In this document: positions 23,506-30,411 of the stretch, one piece after another
How the letters are laid out: the number at the start of each line of letters is the position of its first letter
Numbering within the stretch: position 1 is the first letter of the stretch
Assembly (NCBI GenBank): GCA_031292015.1
Contig: JARLHY010000013.1
Location: 1-37,665 of the forward strand
DNA length: 37,665 nt
DNA from: Negativicutes bacterium
GTDB lineage: Bacteria > Bacillota_C > Negativicutes > Sporomusales_B > JARLHX01
Direction: 5' to 3'
Notes under the pieces: model-generated
What the model saw: the letters and a program-made list of their open reading frames with translations, nothing else
The model's database searches: none
Told to the model about the DNA's origin: nothing
Translations under genes and position numbers: made by a program

Positions 23506-24681
23506 TTACCCCACCACCGCACCGCCTTTGATGACCTTGCATACATTGCCCAGATTCGCGATATCGGTCAACGGGTTGTCATTGAGGATGATCATATCGG
23601 CGAGCTTGCCTTCCTCAATGCTGCCGAGACGTTCGTCCATTCCCAGCGCCTGGGCGGCATTTATGGTGCAGCTGGATATTACGTCCATCGGATTCATTCC
23701 GAGCTCAACCATGATCTTGGCCTCTGTCGTCACATCGTCGAGCGGCGTGTACGGAGCACCAGCGTCTGTGCCAAAAGCGAATTTCACCCCTGCTTTGAGA
23801 GCCTGGACAAATCGCGGGAGTTTTTCGGCATATACCTGTTTGGCCGATTCAACCATATAGCCGGCCAGGCCTGCCTTCACCCCCAAGGTGGATATCTGAA
23901 AATAAGGCTGAAAGGTTGGAACGACTACTATCTTGTGATTCAAAATAGCTTCAATGACCTCATCGTCCATAAATGTCGCATGTTCTAATGTATCCACACC
24001 GGCAGCAATAGCGTTCAGCATACTCTGCTTGCCGTGAGCGTGAGCCGCACTCCTGAGATTGTGCTTTTTTCCCTCGCTGATAGCTGCCTGCATTTCGTCC
24101 ACGTCGAGTTCCGGCGCGCCCGGTATCTCATTGGGCCTGCCCAGTCCTCCGCTGGCCATCAGCTTGATAAAGTCAACCCCGGCATGGATCTGTTCCCGCG
24201 CAGCGCGCCTGGCTTCAATCGGCCCGTCAACCACCCGTCCTGTATAATGTCCGCCGGTTATTTTTATCGCCTGACCGGCCAGTATGCGAGGGCCGGAAAG
24301 CACTCCTTTCGCGATATAGTCACGCAATAAAAGGATCTCGTACTCTTTTGACCCGCAATCGCGCACCGTTGTTATTCCTTTTTTTATCATCGCCTGAGCG
24401 CTTTCTATCCCTTGCATCAACAGCTGCAGCGGGGTCGCAGCCGCCAAAGCATTCATGGGGTGGGCGCTGGCGTTCATCCCTAAATGGACATGACAATTGA
24501 TAATGCCGGGCATGACTGCCTTACCGGCTGCGTCGATTACTTCATCGAACTGCTCGCCGGCCCACGAATCAGGCTTGGAGAGAACCTTCTCAATGATGTT
24601 GCCATGACAGATAATAGAGCAATCAGGAGTTTGATGGCCTTTTCCATCTATGACTAATGCGTTTTTTAACAATAGCCGCAT
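23506..24681 (-). CDS. Metal-dependent amidohydrolase (M38/imidazolonepropionase-like)
   Basis: A 391-residue member of the amidohydrolase superfamily. Metal ligands are seen at INCHVHLG (about 62-69), the carboxylated-Lys candidate in DFIKLMASGG (about residue 172), the His in AAHAHGKQ and LEHATFMDDE, and the catalytic Asp in FGTDAGAPYTP. The C-terminal LGSIEEGKLADMIIL strand is typical. Relatives include imidazolonepropionase-like and Xaa-Pro dipeptidase-like enzymes acting on cyclic or blocked amides. The start at 24681 has GGGGG 8 bases upstream. The stop of the upstream desulfidase gene is 18 bases away, so they form one operon. Confidence 0.88.
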   Translation of the reverse strand: MRLLLKNALVIDGKGHQTPDCSIICHGNIIEKVLSKPDSWAGEQFDEVIDAAGKAVMPGIINCHVHLGMNASAHPMNALAAATPLQLLMQGIESAQAMIKKGITTVRDCGSKEYEILLLRDYIAKGVLSGPRILAGQAIKITGGHYTGRVVDGPIEARRAAREQIHAGVDFIKLMASGGLGRPNEIPGAPELDVDEMQAAISEGKKHNLRSAAHAHGKQSMLNAIAAGVDTLEHATFMDDEVIEAILNHKIVVVPTFQPYFQISTLGVKAGLAGYMVESAKQVYAEKLPRFVQALKAGVKFAFGTDAGAPYTPLDDVTTEAKIMVELGMNPMDVISSCTINAAQALGMDERLGSIEEGKLADMIILNDNPLTDIANLGNVCKVIKGGAVVG

Positions 24682-24699
24682 GCTTCTATCCCCCATTTC

Positions 24700-25995
24700 T
24701 TAAATCAATTCGCAGGCACCAGCTTTGCTTTCTTCCAGCATGATCTGAAGGATGATTTCATCCGTATCGGTCATTCCCGGGATACTGATGGCCTGCAGAT
24801 TTCTGACCGATTCTTCCGCCGTCGCCGATACAATCCCGTCCTTCGCCTCAACAATAACACCCTGGCGCGCCAGAAAAGCCGCCATGACGGCTTCTGCCGC
24901 CGATGTCGACAATTTAAGCGCGCAGCCTCCTTTTGCACCGTCGCAGATCATCCCGGTCAAGTTGCCGATCATGTTTTTTATCGCTCCGCCAATCTGGACT
25001 ATATCACCGCCGATCATCCAGTTTATAGCCCCGGCCGCCCCCACGCCGGCGGCAATGGAACACCCGCATACAGGCGAAAGTTTGCCGGTCTGCTGTTTGA
25101 CGTATGCGGTGACAATATAGCTTAGCGCAAGGGCCCGAATCATACGTTCCATCGTCAGCCCCAGTTCCTGAGCAACAATAATAACAGGAATGGACGCGCC
25201 CAGCCCCTGATTGCCGCTGCCCATGGTTGTCATGACCGGAAGATTTACTCCCGCCATTCTCGCATCACAGGCCGCCGCCACCATCATTCTCGCCCTGGTC
25301 AAAAGATCATCACCAATACAGCCTTGACTCATCAGCAATTGAAATCCGTGTCCTAATCCCAGCCCCGACTTCAGTTCCAATCCCTTTTCAGCAATTAACA
25401 GATTCATTTTTACCCCTGTTTCCAGAAAGCTGATATCACCGAGGGGAACCGTTTCGATAAAACTTACGAACTCCTTGATGGCAAAGTTGGTGATGTCTCG
25501 CACTTTCGCAGCGGAGTTCACAGCATTTCCTGTCGAAACATCTTCCCCATTTACAACGACTCTGGTTATGTTCGTATGACCTCCGGCAACTTCAACTTCA
25601 GCCCAGCCCCGGCTCCCCTCGACCCGGGCCCTGATAAAGAACTCCGTTGTTTTTTCCAGGGCGACTTTTACCTGTCCCTGCGCAACCAAACAGCGGGCGG
25701 CTTCGAGGTCAGCCGCACTTAGCCTGTCAAACAGTTCAAGCCCCCTTTCCGGCTCGGCCAGAACCGCGCCAAGGGCCGCCGCCATGATCAAGCCTTTTTC
25801 ATCGGTATTGGGAATAGTCACCCGCATAGCGTTTTTGAAAACACCGGGACTCACCCGAGCTTCGACTTTTTCGATTTCCCCACCCAAAATGCGGGACGCG
25901 CGAGCAGCCGCAAGAGCCACTGCTCCAGGCTCCGTACAGCCAAGCGCCGGTTTTACTTCTTCTTTCAGCAAAGAAATCAGCATTTCTTCGTCCAT
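24700..25995 (-). CDS. L-cysteine desulfidase family protein (CyuA/CdsB/UPF0597)
   Basis: A 431-residue member of the UPF0597/CyuA family, oxygen-sensitive [4Fe-4S] enzymes that convert L-cysteine to pyruvate, ammonia and sulfide. It opens with LLKEEVKPALGCTEPGAVALA (Cys20). Candidate cluster ligands are SPVCGCSIAAG (Cys310, Cys312) and MICDGAKGGCALK (Cys351, Cys358). The start at 25995 has GGAGGGG 6 bases upstream; an ATG six bases earlier is too close to that site. A sigma-54 promoter is directly upstream. Adjacent RidA fits, because such enzymes release reactive 2-aminoacrylate. Serine or another beta-substituted amino acid is an alternative substrate. Confidence 0.85.
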   Translation of the reverse strand: MDEEMLISLLKEEVKPALGCTEPGAVALAAARASRILGGEIEKVEARVSPGVFKNAMRVTIPNTDEKGLIMAAALGAVLAEPERGLELFDRLSAADLEAARCLVAQGQVKVALEKTTEFFIRARVEGSRGWAEVEVAGGHTNITRVVVNGEDVSTGNAVNSAAKVRDITNFAIKEFVSFIETVPLGDISFLETGVKMNLLIAEKGLELKSGLGLGHGFQLLMSQGCIGDDLLTRARMMVAAACDARMAGVNLPVMTTMGSGNQGLGASIPVIIVAQELGLTMERMIRALALSYIVTAYVKQQTGKLSPVCGCSIAAGVGAAGAINWMIGGDIVQIGGAIKNMIGNLTGMICDGAKGGCALKLSTSAAEAVMAAFLARQGVIVEAKDGIVSATAEESVRNLQAISIPGMTDTDEIILQIMLEESKAGACELI

Positions 25996-26023
25996 CTGCA
26001 TCCCCTCCTGAAACAACTTAATT

Positions 26024-26039
26024 TGCAAATATCATGCCA
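26024..26039 (-). promoter_or_regulatory. Sigma-54 promoter of the cysteine desulfidase operon
   Basis: Minus-strand TGGCATGATATTTGCA differs from TGGCACG-N4-TTGCA at one position, with correct GG-N10-GC spacing. Predicted start near 26012, about 17 bases before the ATG. A CTGTC-N4-GACAG inverted repeat (26074-26087) lies about 35 bases upstream. Confidence 0.78.
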
Positions 26040-26127
26040 AAGCAGAAGTCAACAAGCCTCCGTGCAACAAACTCTGTCCTGCGACAGCCGGACCTGATGT
26101 ATGTTGCAAAACAGCAGATACGGCAAT

Positions 26128-26176
26128 AAAAAAACCTCCAAATCTGACTCCCGCAAAGGAGAAGCAGCTTCAGAGG
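26128..26176 (-). terminator. Probable terminator after ridA
   Basis: Minus-strand imperfect stem opening CCTC (26173-26176 region) and closing GGAGG (26135-26139), then seven T (26128-26134). It separates ridA from the sigma-54-driven operon. Confidence 0.55.
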
Positions 26177-26227
26177 CCTGCCTTTATATGTTTTTTCAGG
26201 CATTGGGGATTTTTATCACGGCAATTG

Positions 26228-26608
26228 CTATTTACAAATTGCGATTACTTCAATTTCAACCAAAGCATCCTTGGGCAACCGGGCAACTTCAAAGCAGGCC
26301 CGGGCAGGGCAATCCTTGGAAAAATATTCAGCATACACACTATTCATTGTCGAAAAGTCGTTCATGTCTTTGATAAAAACAGTGGTTTTGACGACATCAT
26401 TTAAGCTACTGCCGGCCTGCTCCAAAATAGCTTTGACGTTCTCCAGGGATTGCTTGGTCTGGGCGACAATGCCGCCTTCGGCAAATTGCCCGGTGCCAGG
26501 AACTACCGGTATTTGGCCGGACACAAATACAAATCCATTGGCTTTGATGGCTTGGGAATACGGGCCGATTGCGCCTGGGGCTTTATCGGTATTTACAACC
26601 TGTTTCAT
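26228..26608 (-). CDS. ridA: RidA family enamine/imine deaminase
   Basis: A 126-residue YjgF/YER057c/UK114 protein that hydrolyses 2-aminoacrylate and related enamines or imines. Features are [12 protein letters not shown] (about 10-21), [14 protein letters not shown] and [23 protein letters not shown] with the catalytic Arg103 and Glu120 in the positions expected for active RidA. The ATG at 26608 has AAGGAG 7 bases upstream. It has its own consensus sigma-A promoter with palindromic operators, divergent from the DauR-like regulator. It likely detoxifies the product of the neighbouring cysteine desulfidase. Confidence 0.93.
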   Translation of the reverse strand: MKQVVNTDKAPGAIGPYSQAIKANGFVFVSGQIPVVPGTGQFAEGGIVAQTKQSLENVKAILEQAGSSLNDVVKTTVFIKDMNDFSTMNSVYAEYFSKDCPARACFEVARLPKDALVEIEVIAICK

Positions 26609-26634
26609 ATGTAGGCTCCTTTTTTGATATTTTT

Positions 26635-26660
26635 TTATCATGATAATATTTTATTATCAT
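26635..26660. promoter_or_regulatory. Nested palindromic operators in the ridA leader
   Basis: A perfect 12-bp palindrome TTATCATGATAA (26635-26646) overlaps a 9-3-9 palindrome (26640-26660, half-site ATGATAATA). Three TTATCAT-type half-sites lie just downstream of the predicted ridA start, in the intergenic region shared with the DauR-like regulator. Confidence 0.65.
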
Positions 26661-26669
26661 TTATTTTGT

Positions 26670-26698
26670 ATTATAATCAGATAACGGCCCCCTGTCAA
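26670..26698 (-). promoter_or_regulatory. Consensus sigma-A promoter of ridA
   Basis: Minus-strand TTGACA (26693-26698), exact 17-base spacer and TATAAT (26670-26675): a perfect consensus, implying strong expression when not repressed. Confidence 0.9.
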
Positions 26699-26799
26699 CC
26701 GGAGGGTTCGAATCTGTCCCAGATAACTCTGCATTTTATCTTGATGATAACCTTTTATGAAAGGCGTAAGCGCATTTTTAATATAAGGATGGTTTTACG

Positions 26800-27459
26800 A
26801 TGATGACACTACAGGATTATATTCCACTTGTCACTTTTCTTGGACAGGCTTTGGGACCCAATTGCGAAGTCGTTTTGCATGATCTGACCGATCCCAACAA
26901 TGCCATCATCGCAATCGCCAACGGTCATATCAGCCAGAGAAAGGTAGGCGGTCCAACCACCGACCTTGCCCTCAAGGTTTTGAAAGATGGCTTGAATGAA
27001 GGGAAAGATTTTATCGCCAACTATCATGCCCGAATCAAAAACAACAACCTCTGTCGATCTTCGAGCTTTTTTATAAGAGACGAAAACAACAATATAACAG
27101 GAGTACTCTGTATTAATCAGGATATCACCAATTTTGTAGTGGCAAGAAGGCTGTTGGATGATCTTATTCGTTGCGAAGAGCAGCCTCAGCCTCCTGAGAG
27201 AACAGAGTCCGATGTTGTTGATATTTTCGAGAATCTCCATTCTTCCCTTGATGATGTTTTAACAGCTGTTATTGATAATGTGCTTAACGAATATGAGGTC
27301 CCTCCTGATCGTATGTCCCTGGAAGAAAAGGTCGGCGCGGTGAAACAGCTGAATGATAGCGGATTATTCCTGCTTAAAGGCGGGGTGAGTGAACTGGCCA
27401 GGCGCATGCACATATCGGAGCCGACTGTGTACCGATATCTGAATAAGATAAAGGAATAG
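26800..27459 (+). CDS. YheO/DauR-like PAS-HTH transcriptional regulator
   Basis: A 219-residue regulator with an N-terminal YheO-like PAS domain (about 5-115, including LGPNCEVVLHDL, SSSFFIRDENNNITGVLCINQDIT) and a C-terminal HTH_22 helix-turn-helix (about 170-219, GGVSELARRMHISEPTVYRYLNKIK). DauR, the D-arginine utilisation repressor, has this layout. AAGGATGG lies 7 bases before the ATG. It is the only clear plus-strand gene and is divergent from ridA and the cysteine-desulfidase operon, so it probably controls ridA through the nested palindromes. The ligand may be an amino acid or derivative; this is inference. Confidence 0.9.
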   Translation: MMTLQDYIPLVTFLGQALGPNCEVVLHDLTDPNNAIIAIANGHISQRKVGGPTTDLALKVLKDGLNEGKDFIANYHARIKNNNLCRSSSFFIRDENNNITGVLCINQDITNFVVARRLLDDLIRCEEQPQPPERTESDVVDIFENLHSSLDDVLTAVIDNVLNEYEVPPDRMSLEEKVGAVKQLNDSGLFLLKGGVSELARRMHISEPTVYRYLNKIKE

Positions 27460-27486
27460 GCCTGGCCCGCACTAACACAAAACAAC

Positions 27487-27535
27487 AAAAAGAAGCCTTG
27501 CAAAAGTTCACTGAACTGATGAAAGGCTTCTTTTT
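27487..27535. terminator. Bidirectional terminator with inner palindrome
   Basis: Perfect 13-bp outer stem (27487-27499 with 27523-27535, arm AAAAAGAAGCCTT) with A and T tails on the two sides, and an inner palindrome AGTTCA-C-TGAACT (27505-27517). It ends the DauR-like gene and can serve the converging minus-strand operon. A related sequence begins near 37635. Confidence 0.9.
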
Positions 27536-27630
27536 GATCTTCTTAACCGATTGCCGGCGGCGACACTGGCTACCGCCAGCTCATAATGTAATCCGTCTGG
27601 ACTAACCCCCACCGCCTGAAACAAAACGTC

Positions 27631-28185
27631 TTACCCGGGAAGAATGGCGCTAAAGAGCGAGGACCCCGCCCGTCCCAGATATACGGCGCAACCAGTGGCT
27701 GGAACGCTCAGCCCGACGATCAGCCAAAGATTCGCACCTGCAAACCCTTGGTAAAGATACAGAGCAAATATCGCCAGCGACAAAATCTGAAAGATGATCG
27801 CGACAATTATTTTATTGATCAGTAAAGGAGTGGAAAGCTTTTTAAAGCGCATTTTACCGTCAAACAGCCCAGTGAGTATTCCTCCCAGCACCGTCACCGG
27901 CAAAGCGAAAATCGCCAACTTGGCAACTATGAGAAACTCGGCCCGCAGGGAGTCGTTCACCAGCAGGGACAGCAACGGCATGATCAGAATCAGAAGAAGA
28001 AACACCTGCGGAAAATGCACGGATATCGGATGAAGATGCTGGTCCAGAATGAATCGTCGTCCTGGCGAAATAGTAATATCCGGTTCAAATACGACTTTCG
28101 GAATGCCGCAGGCCGGACATTTATCCTTAAGGTTCGCCTCGTCCATAACGTACCCGCAGGCTTTACAGCGAACGTATTTTTTCAC
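27631..28185 (-). CDS. Rubredoxin-like zinc-ribbon plus DUF2231-like membrane protein
   Basis: A 184-residue protein with an N-terminal rubredoxin-like module holding CKAC and CPAC Cys pairs (residues about 7-28, YVRCKACGYV and DKCPACGIPK), then LHPISVHFPQ and four hydrophobic segments (about 60-180). The module may bind iron or zinc, so it could pass electrons at the membrane. The GTG start at 28185 overlaps the TGA of fdhE (GTGA), with AAGGAGGG upstream, showing translational coupling. As the last gene of the formate dehydrogenase operon it may be an accessory electron carrier; the role is inference. Confidence 0.82.
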   Translation of the reverse strand: MKKYVRCKACGYVMDEANLKDKCPACGIPKVVFEPDITISPGRRFILDQHLHPISVHFPQVFLLLILIMPLLSLLVNDSLRAEFLIVAKLAIFALPVTVLGGILTGLFDGKMRFKKLSTPLLINKIIVAIIFQILSLAIFALYLYQGFAGANLWLIVGLSVPATGCAVYLGRAGSSLFSAILPG

Positions 28186-28949
28186 GACATACCCTCCTTC
28201 GGCGATGATATCGTTCCGGGAGTTTCCCCGGCCAGCCATTTTGTTGCCGCATAATCGAGCGGCAAGGTATCCAGCGCCGCTTTCTGCCAGCGGGGGACGG
28301 CGGCAAGCTGCCGCAAGTCGGCTGTTTTTATATACCCATGGCAAGTCAGGCATATCCCCACAGACCACCCGGGAAACTCATCGGCCGTCAGAACCTTCAG
28401 TCGGTCCGGCTGCTCTTCGCCGCAACAGGTGCAGCCAAGTCTTTTATAACGCCAAGAGGTCAAACAAGCTCCACAGATCAGCATCCGGCGGCCCCCTTCT
28501 TTGTCAAAGCAGCTAAACGCGGGATCGGCGCCGCAGACCGGGCAGTGTCGCTTGTTCCAGCCGTCCACCGATGCAGCCTCAGCAACCGCTGCACCCGTCC
28601 TGGCCAGCGCCGTCTGGCAGGAAAGGTGAATATAAACATCGCCGAGTTCAGCTTCTATTCCGCATCCTTCCAAGCCGCCAGGGGCAGACTGCTCGGACAA
28701 ATATTCTGCCACCAGTTGTTCGGCCGTTGAAAGGAGGAGAGTTTTGCCCTCGCAGGCACTGACCACATCCACCAACAGCAAAGCCGCCTCCGCCACAGGA
28801 AAATCCGCTTCGTCCAAGGCCGGCTCCCCGGCCGCCAGACGCTGCTGCCACCTTTGCCGCAAAGACGCATCTGCCGGCAACGGTCCGAGCTTCGCGACCG
28901 CCTTTTCCAAACTGATCAGGATAGGGGCAATATCTCTGCCAGTTTTCAT
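28182..28949 (-). CDS. fdhE: Formate dehydrogenase accessory protein FdhE
   Basis: A 255-residue FdhE family protein, needed for maturation of periplasmic formate dehydrogenases, where it is thought to act as a rubredoxin-like redox or sulfur-handling factor on the catalytic subunit. Four Cys motifs are visible: CPVCG (about 136-140), CGAC, CTCCG and CLTCHGYIK. The N-terminal half is helical. The ATG overlaps the stop of the cytochrome b gene (ATGA), with AAGGAG about 8 bases upstream. Confidence 0.93.
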   Translation of the reverse strand: MKTGRDIAPILISLEKAVAKLGPLPADASLRQRWQQRLAAGEPALDEADFPVAEAALLLVDVVSACEGKTLLLSTAEQLVAEYLSEQSAPGGLEGCGIEAELGDVYIHLSCQTALARTGAAVAEAASVDGWNKRHCPVCGADPAFSCFDKEGGRRMLICGACLTSWRYKRLGCTCCGEEQPDRLKVLTADEFPGWSVGICLTCHGYIKTADLRQLAAVPRWQKAALDTLPLDYAATKWLAGETPGTISSPKEGMS

Positions 28950-29605
28950 TTCATAGTCTCCTTCTGCGTCATTTCACGGTACCATTTGGCATGGTGAGCT
29001 CTGGCAAACGACCGTTTCACCGAACCATACAGCATGCCGTTAATAGCCTCCTTGGAGCCTGGATGCACGAGGCCCAGGTACATATGGCCAATGACCACCG
29101 CCGTCATCGACAACGCTGCCAGATCGTGCAGCGGATAAGCCCAGCGAACGATGTCCAGCGGTATCGAGTCTGCGAACCACATCATCAACCCGGTGACCGT
29201 CAAAACGGTGCCGACGGTCAGAACCAGCATCGAGTCGATTTTCTCGCCGGCGTTGAAACGCCCCTGCTCCGGCATATCGGGATGGCCGCCGAAAAACTCC
29301 TGGGGAAATATTTTCAAAAAGGCGATATCGTCCTTGTCCCAGGTGGTGATATCCCTGATCCAAGCCACGAAGGCCGGCCAGTTGCCGAAAATCAGGACAG
29401 GTATCGAACCCAGTGCGAAAATTACCGCCGCGACGCGATGAACAATCCGGGCCCCCTGGACTCCGCCGAACAGATGGGCCAAAAAGCTGAATTTCGGCGA
29501 AAACACAACCAGCCCTGTAAATAAGAGGGTAAAGAACGTCGCTGCGTGCACCCAGTGAGCGATCCTTTCGGTGCCGGAGAATCGCTTGATGCGATCGTTA
29601 TCCAT
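28946..29605 (-). CDS. fdhC: Formate dehydrogenase cytochrome b subunit
   Basis: A 219-residue membrane subunit of the FdnI/FdoI di-haem cytochrome b type that anchors the enzyme and passes electrons from the ferredoxin subunit to quinone. Haem-ligand candidates are in ERIAHWVHAATFF (His17, His20), IVHRVAAVIFALG and GHMYLGLVHPGS. Four hydrophobic helices are apparent. The ATG at 29605 overlaps the end of the ferredoxin-subunit gene by 8 bases, with GGGGG upstream. Menaquinone as acceptor is inference from the family. The symbol is by operon position. Confidence 0.9.
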   Translation of the reverse strand: MDNDRIKRFSGTERIAHWVHAATFFTLLFTGLVVFSPKFSFLAHLFGGVQGARIVHRVAAVIFALGSIPVLIFGNWPAFVAWIRDITTWDKDDIAFLKIFPQEFFGGHPDMPEQGRFNAGEKIDSMLVLTVGTVLTVTGLMMWFADSIPLDIVRWAYPLHDLAALSMTAVVIGHMYLGLVHPGSKEAINGMLYGSVKRSFARAHHAKWYREMTQKETMK

Positions 29606-30410
29606 TCTTTTCAACCCCCTTCTTGTCTGTTGGAGCGGCGTCATAAGGATCGGCCTGTCCCCGCGTTTTGATATAGCCGATGGCAGTGGCCAGCAGCGCC
29701 CCGCCAATAGCCAAGCCCCCGAACGGACGGACGAACTTTTTCCACAGGTCCACAGACACCGGAACATGGGGATCACCAGGCAATCCATAGAACTCGGGCG
29801 GCCGCAGCATGATATAGGTGAAGTTGATGCCATTGAGGTTTTGACCGTCATAAAGAACCGCCCGGGTATGGACCGGCTTGATCTGTTCGTAGCGACTACG
29901 GGCCATGGTCATGATCTGGTCGCGCGGGCCGTATACCAGTGCCTCCGGCTGACAGGTCTGGACGCAGGCCGGTTTCAGGCCGTTGGCTACCCGCTCCGGA
30001 CAACCGGTGCATTTATAGGATTTTTGCGTTTTGGGGTTCACCCGGGGTACGTTGAAAGTGCAGTTGGTCACACAAAAACCGCAGCCGATGCATTTGGCGT
30101 GATCGATGACGACAAAGCCGTATTCGGTATGAGAGATGGCGTCCTGCGGGCAGGCCTTTTCACAGGCCGCCTCGCCGCAGTGCATACACTGCTCTTTGCG
30201 GAACAGCCACTCCATCTTATTATTTTCCCGCACTTCCCGGAACGCGATGAAAGTATACGTGTTGGGATCGAAGGTGGGATGGGTCTGGTAGCTCCTGAAG
30301 TAGGGCAGCTTTTCTCCAGGCAGCGTATTCCACTGTTTGCAGGCTACCGAGCAGGCCTGACAGGCGGTACATTTCGAAGCATCATAGAGTACGCTCATTC
30401 TGTCGGCCAT
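29598..30410 (-). CDS. fdhB: Formate dehydrogenase iron-sulfur subunit
   Basis: A 270-residue ferredoxin-type beta subunit with four cluster motifs: CTACQACSVACKQW (Cys14, 17, 20, 24), CMHCGEAACEKACP, CIGCGFCVTNC and the CTGCPERVANGLKPACVQTC region. It relays electrons from FdhA to the cytochrome b. A C-terminal hydrophobic helix (about 231-249, GGLAIGGALLATAIGYI) anchors it to the membrane facing the periplasm, as in FdnH. The ATG has AGGTGAG about 5 bases upstream. The gene follows the fdhA stop directly. Confidence 0.94.
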   Translation of the reverse strand: MADRMSVLYDASKCTACQACSVACKQWNTLPGEKLPYFRSYQTHPTFDPNTYTFIAFREVRENNKMEWLFRKEQCMHCGEAACEKACPQDAISHTEYGFVVIDHAKCIGCGFCVTNCTFNVPRVNPKTQKSYKCTGCPERVANGLKPACVQTCQPEALVYGPRDQIMTMARSRYEQIKPVHTRAVLYDGQNLNGINFTYIMLRPPEFYGLPGDPHVPVSVDLWKKFVRPFGGLAIGGALLATAIGYIKTRGQADPYDAAPTDKKGVEKNG

Positions 30411-30411
30411 A

